A stretch of DNA of 64,000 bases, from the NCBI RefSeq assembly GCF_003287285.1, contig NZ_QMIG01000002.1, forward strand, positions 420,369 through 484,368, in the 5' to 3' direction. The notes beneath the pieces are model-generated. The model searched no databases and was not told the origin of the DNA. It was given only the letters and a program-made list of their open reading frames with translations. Position 1 is the first letter of the stretch, and every line of letters starts with the position of its first letter. A program made the position numbers and the translations under genes. Below, piece by piece: positions 1 to 8,216 of the stretch. This stretch comes from Phytoactinopolyspora halophila. GTDB taxonomy: Bacteria; Actinomycetota; Actinomycetes; Jiangellales; Jiangellaceae.

Positions 1-1052
1 ATGTTGATCCCGTCGGGAATCCAGGACATATCCGCCAAGCGGCCCAGAACCTGCACCAGTATCTGGGTGAGCCCGATGCCCGCGCCTACACCGGCCACTG
101 ACGTCACCACCCCCAGGACGCCGGCTTCGGCGAGGATGCCGCGGCGTATCTGGCGCCGGGTGGCGCCGACGCACCGGAGCAGTGCGAGCTCCCGAGTGCG
201 CTGGGCGACGACGACGGCGAAGGTGTTGGAGATGACCATCCCCGCAGTGAACAGGGCTATCGCACCGAAGCCCATGAGCACGGCGACGAGGACCTGGGCG
301 TCCGAAGTGAAACTGGCCGCCACGTCCGCCGCGTACTCCTCCGCGGTACGGACCTGGACGCCGGAGTCACCCACCGAGCTGGCGACACTCTCTCGCAGCT
401 CGTCAGGCGATGTCTCCGAGCCGGCCACCACCCCGATGTTCAGATACGTGCCCTCGTCGGACGAGGCCGACCACGCGTCGATGTCCTCGGGGTGGGCGAA
501 CACACCGGGGATGGACGAATCGAATGCGGCGCCCGGGTCGGGGAAGATGCCGGTCACGGTCACCGTGTTCGCCATCCGTTCCGCACCCTCGTCCGGACCC
601 CGCCGATCCGCAATCACGTCGATGCTGGAACCGACCTCCAGGCCGAGCCGCTCCGCGACCGGCTCGGCCACGATGACGTCACCGGGCGAATCCGGGTGCT
701 GCCCGCGCGTCACGTCAACGCGCAGACCTGGGGTCTCCGGAACGGCCGAAGCAGCCTGATGATCCGAAACCGTCCCCGTGCTGAGCGTAATACCGTTCAT
801 CTGCCGGCCGTCGGCTCCCGCCACGCCAGGGACCGCGCGAACGTCGTCGAGCGTTTCCTTCGTCGGGCTCCCGGTGACGATCACGTCAGCGTCCCCGTGC
901 CCGGCCAGGATGGCGTTGTGCACGGTCCGTTCCATGACGTCAGTCGACAGCAGGGTCGCGGTCACGAACGTCGTCGCGATGAGCACCGCCACGCCCGCAG
1001 CGATCAGCCGTCGGAGATGGAGGCGCATCTGCGCCAGGCTTGCCCGCAGCAT
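1..1052 (-). CDS. FtsX-type ABC transporter permease (partial, C-terminus beyond the window)
   Basis: Membrane subunit of an FtsX/MacB/LolC-type ABC exporter. On the minus strand translation starts MLRASLAQMRLHLRRL, followed by a hydrophobic helix (LIAAGVAVLIATTFVT) and a roughly 230-residue extracytoplasmic domain. Next come a second helix around MGFGAIALFTAGMVISNTF and the typical QRTRELALLRCVGATRRQ cytoplasmic motif of FtsX permeases. The frame is open to base 1, so the C-terminal part of the protein is missing. The ATG directly follows the stop codon of the ATPase gene (TAGATG), so the two are co-translated. The substrate is unknown; lipoprotein, lipid or peptide export is typical of the family. 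Confidence 0.9.
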   Translation of the reverse strand, partial: MLRASLAQMRLHLRRLIAAGVAVLIATTFVTATLLSTDVMERTVHNAILAGHGDADVIVTGSPTKETLDDVRAVPGVAGADGRQMNGITLSTGTVSDHQAASAVPETPGLRVDVTRGQHPDSPGDVIVAEPVAERLGLEVGSSIDVIADRRGPDEGAERMANTVTVTGIFPDPGAAFDSSIPGVFAHPEDIDAWSASSDEGTYLNIGVVAGSETSPDELRESVASSVGDSGVQVRTAEEYAADVAASFTSDAQVLVAVLMGFGAIALFTAGMVISNTFAVVVAQRTRELALLRCVGATRRQIRRGILAEAGVLGVVTSVAGVGAGIGLTQILVQVLGRLADMSWIPDGIN

Positions 1053-1829
1053 CTACAGTTCCGCTCCCTGCATCTCGTCGAGCATGGACATGATCCGTTC
1101 CGGCGTCGGCCCCTCGATGTCCCCGGCGCGCTCGCCGTCGGCCAGCATCACGACGCGCTCGGCATAGGCCGCGGCTAAGGGATCGTGAGTCACCATGACG
1201 ATGGTCTGGCCGAACTCCCGCGCGCTGCGCCGCAGGAAATCGAGTACCTGGGAGCCGGCGCGGGAGTCGAGATTTCCCGTGGGCTCGTCGGCGAAGACGA
1301 CATCTGGCCGGGTGACGAGCGCGCGTGCGATCGCGACACGCTGTTGCTGCCCGCCCGACATCTCGGCTGGACGGTGTGCCAGCCGATCCTCGATGCCAAG
1401 CGAGGCCACGAGCTCGTCAAACCATTCCCGATGCACTTTTCGACCGGCCAGCTCGACCGGGAGCTCGATGTTCTGCCGGCCCGTGAGAGCCGGCAGGAGA
1501 TTGAAGGATTGGAAGATGAATCCGATGCGCTCGCGCCGCATCACGGTGAGGTCATGATCGTCGAGGCCGGTGAGTTCCGTATCGCCGAGCCATACCCGGC
1601 CCGAACTCACCGCGTCCAGGCCCGCCAGGCAATGCATAAGCGTCGACTTGCCGGAACCGGACGGTCCCATGATCGCGCTGAATCGCCCACTCTCGAAGGC
1701 GATATCGACGTCGTGCAACGCCCGCACGGCAGCGTCGCCGTCCCCGTACACCTTGGTGATCCCCGTCGCCATGACCGCATGCCGCCCGAGGTCCTCCCCG
1801 TCGGCGCCGGCAGTGACCGGCATGGGCAT
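1053..1829 (-). CDS. ABC transporter ATP-binding protein, LolD/MacB type
   Basis: ATPase partner of the adjoining FtsX permease. It has a Walker A motif GPSGSGKST, Q-loop FIFQSFN, signature MSGGQQQRVAIARAL, Walker B VVFADEPTGNLDS and H-loop VMVTHD, all in order for a complete nucleotide-binding domain of about 230 residues. I chose the ATG at 1829 (MPMPVTAG) because a GAGGTGG stands just upstream; the second ATG, six bases later, has even better spacing. An in-frame ATG at 1892 would add 21 unconserved residues and has no ribosome-binding site. The gene lies downstream of a two-component system on the same strand, suggesting that system controls the exporter. Confidence 0.9.
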   Translation of the reverse strand: MPMPVTAGADGEDLGRHAVMATGITKVYGDGDAAVRALHDVDIAFESGRFSAIMGPSGSGKSTLMHCLAGLDAVSSGRVWLGDTELTGLDDHDLTVMRRERIGFIFQSFNLLPALTGRQNIELPVELAGRKVHREWFDELVASLGIEDRLAHRPAEMSGGQQQRVAIARALVTRPDVVFADEPTGNLDSRAGSQVLDFLRRSAREFGQTIVMVTHDPLAAAYAERVVMLADGERAGDIEGPTPERIMSMLDEMQGAEL

Positions 1830-1954
1830 ATCCACCTCGCTCTTCTCGTCAGTCGTCGTGCTGTCGAGAAGCGACAGTAGGTCGGTGAGCATCCGGAGGG
1901 CGTCAGCATGCGGAGGGGTCCGAGGGTCATCCCGTGGCCGTACGCGCCACGAAA

Positions 1955-1978
1955 GCGATCGACCCGCGGGTGGATCGC
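1955..1978 (-). terminator. GC-rich hairpin between response regulator and ABC genes
   Basis: The 11-base arms at 1955-1965 and 1968-1978 are inverted repeats with one mismatch, closing on a CGCG loop. The hairpin lies in the gap between the response regulator (ending at 1983) and the ATPase gene. There is no T-run, so it may attenuate rather than fully stop transcription. Confidence 0.4.
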
Positions 1979-1982
1979 GTGC

Positions 1983-2672
1983 TCAGGAACCTGGCTTGAC
2001 CAGGCCCGTCTGATACGCGACGACTACCGCCTGTACCCGGTCGCGAGCACCGAGCTTGGACAGGATCCGGCCGACATGGGTCTTCACCGTGGCCTCGGAC
2101 ACCACGAATTGCTCCGCGATCTCGCCGTTTGAGCGGCCGTACGCCATGTGGACCAGGACCTCGCGCTCCCGCTCGGTGAGAGTCTCCAGCACGTCGCGTC
2201 CGGCATCCGGCCCTTCCTCGCGCAACAGGGGAGCGACGTGATCGAGCAAGCGGCGCGTCGTGCTGGGCGCGATGACCGCGTCACCACGGTGGACCGTACG
2301 CACAGCGGCGAGAAGCTCCTCGGGAGGGGCATCTTTGAGCAAGAACCCGCTCGCGCCGGCCTTGATCGCGGCCACCGCGTATTCATCGAGATCGAAGGTG
2401 GTGAGCACCACCACCTTGGGAGCTGGCGCGTATCGAGCGTCGCCCAGCAGCAGCTGCGTGGCCTCGATTCCGTCCATCCGGGGCATGCGCACGTCCATGA
2501 GCACGACATCGCTACGAGTGACGCTGAGCTTCTCCAGTGCCTCGGCTCCCGTCGACGCCTCGGCCACGAGCTCCAGGTCGGGTTGTGAGGTGATCACCAT
2601 GCTCAGGCCCGCCCGGACCAGCTGCTGGTCGTCGACGAGAACGACCCGGATCGCATCAGAGGTCACGGTCAC
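1983..2672 (-). CDS. NarL/FixJ-family response regulator
   Basis: Two-domain DNA-binding response regulator. The receiver domain (IRVVLVDDQQLVRAGL, phospho-acceptor in VVLMDVRMP, Lys in FLLKDAPP) spans about residues 5-120. A LuxR-type helix-turn-helix follows (LTEREREVLVHMAYGRSNGEIAEQ, then SEATVKTHVGRILSKLG). I placed the start at the GTG at 2672, two bases after the kinase stop and seven bases behind GGAGAAG. The longer frame to 2756 would overlap the kinase and add a proline/arginine-rich tail that does not belong to the family. It is co-transcribed with the kinase and probably controls the downstream exporter. Confidence 0.9.
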   Translation of the reverse strand: MTVTSDAIRVVLVDDQQLVRAGLSMVITSQPDLELVAEASTGAEALEKLSVTRSDVVLMDVRMPRMDGIEATQLLLGDARYAPAPKVVVLTTFDLDEYAVAAIKAGASGFLLKDAPPEELLAAVRTVHRGDAVIAPSTTRRLLDHVAPLLREEGPDAGRDVLETLTEREREVLVHMAYGRSNGEIAEQFVVSEATVKTHVGRILSKLGARDRVQAVVVAYQTGLVKPGS

Positions 2673-2674
2673 TG

Positions 2675-3928
2675 CTACTTCTTCTCCGCCGAGGGGTAGG
2701 GAAGACGGGCACGAACGGCAAACCCACCGCCGGGGACCGGGCCGGCCTGCAACCATCCACCATAGAGGGTGGCGCGTTCACTCATCCCGGTGATGCCGTG
2801 CCCCGCCCCATGACCGCTCCCATCAGCCTCCGGACGCAACGCGGCATCGGCGGCCGCTCCCCGCCCATCATCGACGACGGCGACCATCAATCCTTCCGGT
2901 GTCCAGTCCACACGCACGTCGACGCTGACCTCTGGCCCCGCATGCTTCAGGACGTTGGTCAAGGCCTCCTGGACGATGCGATATGCCGCGAGCTCGACAC
3001 CGGACGAGAGAGACTCGGGCGTTCCGGTCGTCGAGAACTCCACCTCGAGGCCATTGTTTCGTACACTTGCCACCAGATCGTCGATATCGGCCACGCCGGG
3101 CGTCGGCGCCCGCGAAGCGCCGTCATCGGTCCGCAACACCCCGAGTAGCCGCCGCATCTCGGTCAACGCGCCACGGCCAGTTTCGGAGACCGTCTCGCAG
3201 GCCTCGACGGCCGCCTGTGGATCGTGCTCTGCCGCATAGCGACCACCGTCCGCCTGCGCGATCACCACCGACAGGGAATGTGCGACCACATCGTGGAGCT
3301 CCCGGGCGATCCGGGCACGCTCATCGGCCGCGGCCAGCCGGGACTCCTGCTCACGTTCGACCTCGAGACGGCGCGCCCGCTCCCGCAGCCCTTCCATCTG
3401 CTGGCGCCGGACGCGCTGCAGATCACCCAGTGCCCACGCCGCCAGCACCAGCGCCACGATGTAGCCGCCAACGACGACCATGTTCTCCGTTGCCTCGAAG
3501 TATCGCGTCGCTGCCAGTCCGGCCCCCAACAGTCCGAGCGCCAGCGCTGCCCGGCTTGCCCATCGCGGCCCGTACGCGGCCACCCCGTGCAGCGCGACCA
3601 GTACACCGATCTGCGACAGGTAGATCGGCAGGCCGAAGGCCCACTGAAGCAACGACACGGCCGCGATCACTCCGGCACACCACTCCGGACGCAGCCGTCG
3701 CAACGCCAGCGGAAGGACGAGGCATGCCGATATCACGGGCGCGCCGAACTTGGTGAACGCCAGCCGCAGGCCGTCTGGAACGCTCGGTTCCGCTGCCCCG
3801 CCCAGGAAGCTAGACCAGCCATATGGGTCGACGAGCACGGGCGATCCGAACACAACCAGCACGGCATAGATGCCGACCGCCACGAGAGCGTCCACCAGGA
3901 CGGGATGCCCCCGTAGCCACAGATACAT
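2675..3928 (-). CDS. Sensor histidine kinase, HisKA_3 (NarL-partner) type
   Basis: Membrane kinase with several N-terminal transmembrane helices (about residues 10-160). A short coiled coil (RARRLEVEREQESRLAAADERAR) leads to the dimerisation/phospho-acceptor motif ARELHDVVAHSLSVV with the reactive His. The C-terminal HATPase_c domain has VVDDGRG as G1 box and GHGITGMSERATLYGG. This architecture is common in Actinomycetota, where such kinases pair with NarL-type regulators. The ATG at 3928 follows GGAGACGAG; a GTG six codons further upstream is also possible. Because no large ectodomain is present, the signal is probably sensed within the membrane. Confidence 0.88.
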   Translation of the reverse strand: MYLWLRGHPVLVDALVAVGIYAVLVVFGSPVLVDPYGWSSFLGGAAEPSVPDGLRLAFTKFGAPVISACLVLPLALRRLRPEWCAGVIAAVSLLQWAFGLPIYLSQIGVLVALHGVAAYGPRWASRAALALGLLGAGLAATRYFEATENMVVVGGYIVALVLAAWALGDLQRVRRQQMEGLRERARRLEVEREQESRLAAADERARIARELHDVVAHSLSVVIAQADGGRYAAEHDPQAAVEACETVSETGRGALTEMRRLLGVLRTDDGASRAPTPGVADIDDLVASVRNNGLEVEFSTTGTPESLSSGVELAAYRIVQEALTNVLKHAGPEVSVDVRVDWTPEGLMVAVVDDGRGAAADAALRPEADGSGHGAGHGITGMSERATLYGGWLQAGPVPGGGFAVRARLPYPSAEKK

Positions 3929-4037
3929 CCGGTCTCGTCTCCGCACCGCGTACGAGGATACGCGGCGAGAGCCACGAGCGACCGTCCACTCGATACGGTG
4001 GCATCAGAACCCGTTCACGATTCCCCGAGGTGACCTG

Positions 4038-5705
4038 ATGACGCCATCGACCGAACACTCCGGCGGGGCCGCCGAGCTGCTCGTCCGCTGCCTGGAGAAC
4101 GAAGGCGTCACGGTGGTGTTCGGCCTGCCGGGCGAGGAGAACATCTATCTGACCCAGGCCCTGGAACGATCGCACATCCGCTACGTGCTCACCCGGCACG
4201 AGCAGGCTGCGTCGTTCATGGCCGAGATGTACGCGCGCGTGACCGGCTCCGCCGGCGTCGTCTCCGCCACACTCGGACCAGGAGCCATCAACCTGCAGCT
4301 CGGCGTGGCCGACGCGATGACCAACAGCACGCCGCTGGTGGCTCTGTCGGCTCAGGTCGGCAAGGACCGCAACTACAAGGAGTCGCACCAGTTCGTCGAC
4401 CTGGTAAGCATGTTCGCGCCGGTGACCAAGTGGTCAGCCGCCGTACCGACCCCGGACGCGGTCCCGGAGATGATCCGCAAGGCGTTCAAGACCGCCGAGA
4501 CGGAACGGCCAGGCGCCGTGTACCTGGCGGTTCCCGAGGACGTCGACGATGCACCGGCATCAGACGCCCTGGCTCCCCTCCCTCGTAACGTCGTCCAGCC
4601 GGAAGCGCCGTCGCCCTACCAGGTGGCTCGCGCCGTCGATCTCATCAAGAACGCCCAGAGACCGATCGTCCTCGCCGGGCATGGCGCTGCCCGCGGGGGA
4701 GCATCGGAGGCGCTGCAGAAGTTCGCCGCGACTCTCGGCGTTCCGGTGGCCACCACGTTCCACGGCAAGGGCGTCTTTCCTGACGATCACCCGAACTCCG
4801 TCGGGACCATCGGGTTCATGACGCGCGACTATGCCAACTTCGGGTTCGAGAACTCCGATCTGATCATCTCCGTGGGATACGAGCTACAGGAGTTCGACCC
4901 CGTCCGGATCAATCCGGACGCGGACAAGAAGATCATCCACGTACACCGCTTTCCCGCCGAGGTCGACGCCCACTATCCCGTCGACGTCGGCATCATCGCC
5001 GACATCTCCGCGTCGCTCGATGCCGTGCTCAACGGCTTGTCCGACCACCACTGCCCGGCCTCCGAGCCCACGACGTCGAGCGTCCTCCTCGCCGAGGAAC
5101 TGGAGAACGGCCGCCAGGACGATCGGTATCCGCTGTCACCGCAGCGCGTCGTCGCCGACACCAGGACGGCACTCGGCCGGGAAGACGTTGCGCTCGTCGA
5201 CACCGGCGCGGTCAAGATGTGGATGGCCCGGCTCTATCCGACGTATGCGCCGAACACGTGCCTGATCTCGAACGGCCTGTCTACCATGGGATTCGCGCTG
5301 CCCGGCGCGCTCGCCGTCGCCCTGGCCGAGCCCGACGTCCGGGTGCTCGCCGTCGTCGGCGACGGCGCCTGGCTCATGCACTCTCAGGAGATCGAGACCG
5401 CCGTTCGCGAGGGTATCCCGCTCACCGTTCTCATCTGGGAAGACAACGGCTACGGCCTGATCGAGTGGAAGATGCAGATGGAGATGGGCGAGCACAGCAA
5501 CACCGCTTTCACCAATCCCGATGTGGTGAAGTACGCCCAGAGCTTCGGCGCCACGGGATACCAGATCACGTCCGCCGACGAGCTGCTCCCCACGCTACGC
5601 ACGGCCCTCGACCAGGACGGCGTGTCGATCATCAACTGCCCCGTCGATTACCGCGAGAACCTCCGGCTCATCGAACGGCTCGGCGATCTCGACGCGGCCA
5701 TCTAG
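4038..5705 (+). CDS. Acetolactate-synthase-like ThDP enzyme, large subunit (IlvB/AlsS family)
   Basis: Thiamine-diphosphate enzyme of 555 residues, predicted to condense two pyruvates to 2-acetolactate. The N-terminal PYR domain has the catalytic Glu in GLPGEEN (about residue 33) and the LTRHEQAASFMA motif. A central FAD-like domain follows. The C-terminal PP domain has the ThDP/Mg motif from GDGAW to EDNGYG (about residues 440-475). The ATG at 4038 is preceded by GAGGTG; an upstream in-frame ATG at 3870 would run antisense to the kinase gene. No regulatory small subunit (ilvN) is adjacent, which favours a catabolic AlsS-like or related carboligase role over valine biosynthesis. Confidence 0.85.
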   Translation: MTPSTEHSGGAAELLVRCLENEGVTVVFGLPGEENIYLTQALERSHIRYVLTRHEQAASFMAEMYARVTGSAGVVSATLGPGAINLQLGVADAMTNSTPLVALSAQVGKDRNYKESHQFVDLVSMFAPVTKWSAAVPTPDAVPEMIRKAFKTAETERPGAVYLAVPEDVDDAPASDALAPLPRNVVQPEAPSPYQVARAVDLIKNAQRPIVLAGHGAARGGASEALQKFAATLGVPVATTFHGKGVFPDDHPNSVGTIGFMTRDYANFGFENSDLIISVGYELQEFDPVRINPDADKKIIHVHRFPAEVDAHYPVDVGIIADISASLDAVLNGLSDHHCPASEPTTSSVLLAEELENGRQDDRYPLSPQRVVADTRTALGREDVALVDTGAVKMWMARLYPTYAPNTCLISNGLSTMGFALPGALAVALAEPDVRVLAVVGDGAWLMHSQEIETAVREGIPLTVLIWEDNGYGLIEWKMQMEMGEHSNTAFTNPDVVKYAQSFGATGYQITSADELLPTLRTALDQDGVSIINCPVDYRENLRLIERLGDLDAAI

Positions 5706-5719
5706 CCGAGTGCGACGGC

Positions 5720-6793
5720 TCAACCTTCGTCTGTCGACGTGAGCAGGTAGTCGCCGGCCTCCGGATCCCAGGTCAGCTGGACTGCCCCCGTGGTCGCCGC
5801 TGCCTTGCAGAACTGCAGGAAGCTCCGATAGCCGAGCTTCTTCTCGCTGAACTCGGGCCGGACCTTGCGAAGCTTGTTCTTCAATCCCGAGAGAGCGACC
5901 TGCGTCTCCGGCAGATCGGCAAGGATCGACCGCAGCAAGCCGAACGCCTCTTCCCGGTCGCCGAGCTCGGGCAGCGAGATTTCCGGATCGCCCTTGGCCG
6001 GTCCCTCGGCCAGTTCCAGAACGTTGCGTTCGGAGAGGTGCTGGAGGAGCTCGCCGAACGCGCGGAAGCCGTAGTCAGCCTCGCTAAAGGTCGGATCCTT
6101 GCGCAGCAGCGTGCGCTTCAAGGTCGACGCGTTGACCTCACCACTGGAACTTCGCTGCAACCCGGACACGGTCTGCGCGACACGCACGGCGAGCTCGTCG
6201 AGATCACCGCTGGGAGCGGCGTCCTGATCCGCATCCGTGGCTCCACTCGGCTCGGCCGGTTCCGGCACCGGCATCAGTGTTCTCCGCGGACGGCTCTCGA
6301 CGTTGGGAGCCGGCGCTTCGACGCCTTCGAGCCGGTCGTAGTAGAGGAACTCATCACACGCGGGTGGGAGCAGCGCTGATGTGGACTGCTCCACCCCGAC
6401 ACCGATGACTCGCTTGTTGAGTTCGCGCAGCTTGTGCACCAACGGGGTGAAGTCGCTGTCACCCGTGCACATGACGAACGTCGCGATGTAGTCCCGTTCG
6501 AAGGCCAACTCGATCGCGTCCACGGCCATCTTGATGTCCGCGGCGTTCTTCCGCCGGTAGCCCATACGCTGCGGGATCTCGATCAGTTCGACGTGCGACC
6601 TGGTGAGCATCCGGCGATCCTCGTCGAAGTACGACCAATCGGCGTATGCGCGGCGCGCGATCACGCGTCCTCGCTCGGCAAGCGCGTCGCTGATGGGACG
6701 GAAGTCGAACTTCAGACCACCCAAGTGATCACGTGCGCCGAGTGCGAGGTTCTCGTAGTCGAGGAATACGGCCAGACGATCTTCTTGGTCCAC
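5720..6793 (-). CDS. NYN-domain ribonuclease-like protein with two LOTUS/OST-HTH domains
   Basis: The protein has 357 residues and starts at a GTG. The N-terminal NYN (LabA-like, PIN-fold) domain covers about residues 5-155, with acidic metal-site residues in VFLDYENLA, KMAVDAIELAF and MCTGDSDFTPLV. A low-complexity linker follows. Two C-terminal OST-HTH/LOTUS repeats each carry the signature pair FSEADYGFRAFGELL (about residue 238) and FSEKKLGYRSFLQF (about residue 318). NYN domains are metal-dependent nucleases and LOTUS domains bind RNA, so an RNA-processing role is likely. It stands alone, tail to tail with the acetolactate synthase gene. Confidence 0.88.
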   Translation of the reverse strand: MDQEDRLAVFLDYENLALGARDHLGGLKFDFRPISDALAERGRVIARRAYADWSYFDEDRRMLTRSHVELIEIPQRMGYRRKNAADIKMAVDAIELAFERDYIATFVMCTGDSDFTPLVHKLRELNKRVIGVGVEQSTSALLPPACDEFLYYDRLEGVEAPAPNVESRPRRTLMPVPEPAEPSGATDADQDAAPSGDLDELAVRVAQTVSGLQRSSSGEVNASTLKRTLLRKDPTFSEADYGFRAFGELLQHLSERNVLELAEGPAKGDPEISLPELGDREEAFGLLRSILADLPETQVALSGLKNKLRKVRPEFSEKKLGYRSFLQFCKAAATTGAVQLTWDPEAGDYLLTSTDEG

Positions 6794-6851
6794 AGCAGCC
6801 AGCGTACGCGCCGATCAACGGCGACACAGGTGATGGCTCGAGTCGACGCGC

Positions 6852-7259
6852 TCAGGCTCGCGACGAGATCTGCTGCACTGCCCAACCGTTGCCGTCGGGG
6901 TCACTGAAGAACACGAATCCGACGTTGTCGAGCGGATCATCGACGGGCCTCGGGTTCTCACCCAGAACCTGAACCTCGCTGACGTCGACGCCACGTTCGA
7001 CGAGCTCGGCGCGAGCCTTGTGGATATCCGGGACGACCAGTTGCAGTCCCTTCAAGCTCCCGGGAGGCATCTCCGGCACCGCACCTTTCCCGATGACGAT
7101 CGAGCACCCCGAACCGGCAGGTGTCAGCTGGACGATACGTGCGTCGTCGCCGAGCATCGCGTCGTGATCCAGGTTGAAGCCGAGCTGGTCGGCATAGAAA
7201 GACTTGGCGCGGTCGATGTCGGTTACGGGAACGATGACGACTTCGAGTGTCCAGTTCAT
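6852..7259 (-). CDS. VOC (glyoxalase/bleomycin-resistance fold) family protein
   Basis: This 135-residue single-domain VOC protein starts MNWTLEVVIVPVTDIDRA. It has the typical FYADQLGFNLD helix and a C-terminal VFFSDPDGNGWAVQQ with a metal-ligand-like position. Its ATG overlaps the stop of the preceding SRPBCC gene by four bases (ATGA) and a GGAG lies eight bases upstream, so it is the last gene of an ArsR-SRPBCC-VOC operon. Such trios are common in actinomycetes. The substrate is unknown. Confidence 0.88.
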   Translation of the reverse strand: MNWTLEVVIVPVTDIDRAKSFYADQLGFNLDHDAMLGDDARIVQLTPAGSGCSIVIGKGAVPEMPPGSLKGLQLVVPDIHKARAELVERGVDVSEVQVLGENPRPVDDPLDNVGFVFFSDPDGNGWAVQQISSRA

Positions 7260-7756
7260 GTGGTGTCTCCTTGACGATTCCTGAGGTCGGCGAGCACAGT
7301 GTCGAGCCGTTCGTAGCTCTGGCTCACACCGCGCGCCATCGGATATTGAAGGACGGTGTCGCGGGCCTCTTGCGATGCGTACAGCACGGAGCTGGTCAGG
7401 GTCGTCATCCCGCGCTCTTCGACGAGCAGCTGAGTGATCAGCGATTCGCCCTCGTACGACTGGTTGTCGAACATCTCGGTGTAGATGAGCCGGCTGGGCT
7501 CGATGACCTCCTGGTAGACGCCGCCGTGCGCCATCTCCGACCCGTCGGGACCGCGGTGGACGAAACGCCACCTTCCGCCGACTCGCAGATCGATCTCGCA
7601 TCCGACCAGATTCCACCCGCGCGCCCCAAGCCACCGTTTCAGCAGTTCGGGTGTGGTGAGAGCCCGGAACACGAGATGTCGTGGCGCATCGAACGAGCGC
7701 GTCAGCACGATCTCGCGCTCGCCCGGCGTCGTCACCGAGAGCTCCCCGCCGTTCAT
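7256..7756 (-). CDS. SRPBCC/AHSA1-family protein
   Basis: This 166-residue START/AHSA1 fold protein contains LTRSFDAPRHLVFRALTTPELLKRWLG and GGRWRFVHRGPDG, the standard N-terminal strand-helix and central motifs of the Activator-of-Hsp90-like family. The fold binds hydrophobic ligands in a deep cavity. The ATG at 7756 shares one base with the stop of the ArsR gene (TGATG), and its own stop overlaps the VOC start, so all three genes are translationally coupled. The function is not established for this subgroup. Confidence 0.88.
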   Translation of the reverse strand: MNGGELSVTTPGEREIVLTRSFDAPRHLVFRALTTPELLKRWLGARGWNLVGCEIDLRVGGRWRFVHRGPDGSEMAHGGVYQEVIEPSRLIYTEMFDNQSYEGESLITQLLVEERGMTTLTSSVLYASQEARDTVLQYPMARGVSQSYERLDTVLADLRNRQGDTT

Positions 7757-8124
7757 CACCGCTCACCCTCATCCGATTCGGCACCCCTGCTCTGCTCCTC
7801 GACCGCCCGGAGCTCGTCGAGCAACCCGTCGAGACGCTGGTAGCTCTCCTCCCAGTAGGTCCGGTAGTTCTCCAGCCAGGCGGTGGCCTCTTGCAACGGC
7901 CGCGCCTCGAGCCGACACGGCCGACGCTGTGCGTCACGGGTCCGGGTAACCAAGCCTGCCCGCTCCAGCACTCGAAGATGCTTGGAGATCGCGGGCTGGC
8001 TCATCTCGAACGGAGCTGCGAGTTCTGTGACGGTGGCCTCGCCCGCCGCCAGTCGAGCCAGGATCGCCCGGCGCGTGGGATCGGCCAGCGCTGCGAACGT
8101 CGCGTCGAGCTGATCTGCCGCCAT
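7756..8124 (-). CDS. ArsR-family winged-helix repressor
   Basis: This 122-residue ArsR/SmtB-type regulator has ATFAALADPTRRAILARLAAGEATVTELA, then the recognition helix MSQPAISKHLRVLERAGLV and a charged C-terminal helix. No Cys or His metal site of the ArsR or SmtB type is visible, so it probably senses an organic ligand or interacts with the SRPBCC partner, as usual for ArsR-AHSA1 pairs. I prefer the ATG at 8124 (MAADQLDATF) because the stretch up to the alternative ATG at 8145 is a tandem operator-like repeat. No ribosome-binding site is visible, so a leaderless transcript is possible. Confidence 0.85.
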   Translation of the reverse strand: MAADQLDATFAALADPTRRAILARLAAGEATVTELAAPFEMSQPAISKHLRVLERAGLVTRTRDAQRRPCRLEARPLQEATAWLENYRTYWEESYQRLDGLLDELRAVEEQSRGAESDEGER

Positions 8125-8157
8125 TTCATAACCAGATAGTTTCATAACTGGTTAGTT
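8125..8157 (-). promoter_or_regulatory. Tandem operator-like repeat in front of the ArsR gene
   Basis: Two direct repeats of 17 bases (8125-8141 and 8141-8157, 14 of 17 identical, 16-base period) stand immediately upstream of the ATG at 8124. Each has its own inverted core (AAC/GTT arms). Position and symmetry fit two adjacent ArsR dimers repressing the ArsR-SRPBCC-VOC operon. This reading is inferred from the sequence. Confidence 0.6.
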
Positions 8158-8216
8158 TTATATACGCCCGGAGATGCGCCCGTCAAGCAGAAAGACGAAA
8201 AGGCGAACGGTGAGCG

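Noticed and set aside
1..759. Long plus-strand open frame at the left edge
   Set aside because: Antisense to a clear FtsX permease reading on the minus strand; its Ser/Arg/Pro-rich translation has no domain and is typical of shadow frames in GC-rich DNA.
5219..6379. 386-codon plus-strand frame across the ALS / NYN junction
   Set aside because: It overlaps two strongly supported genes and has very high Arg/Pro/Ala content without any motif.
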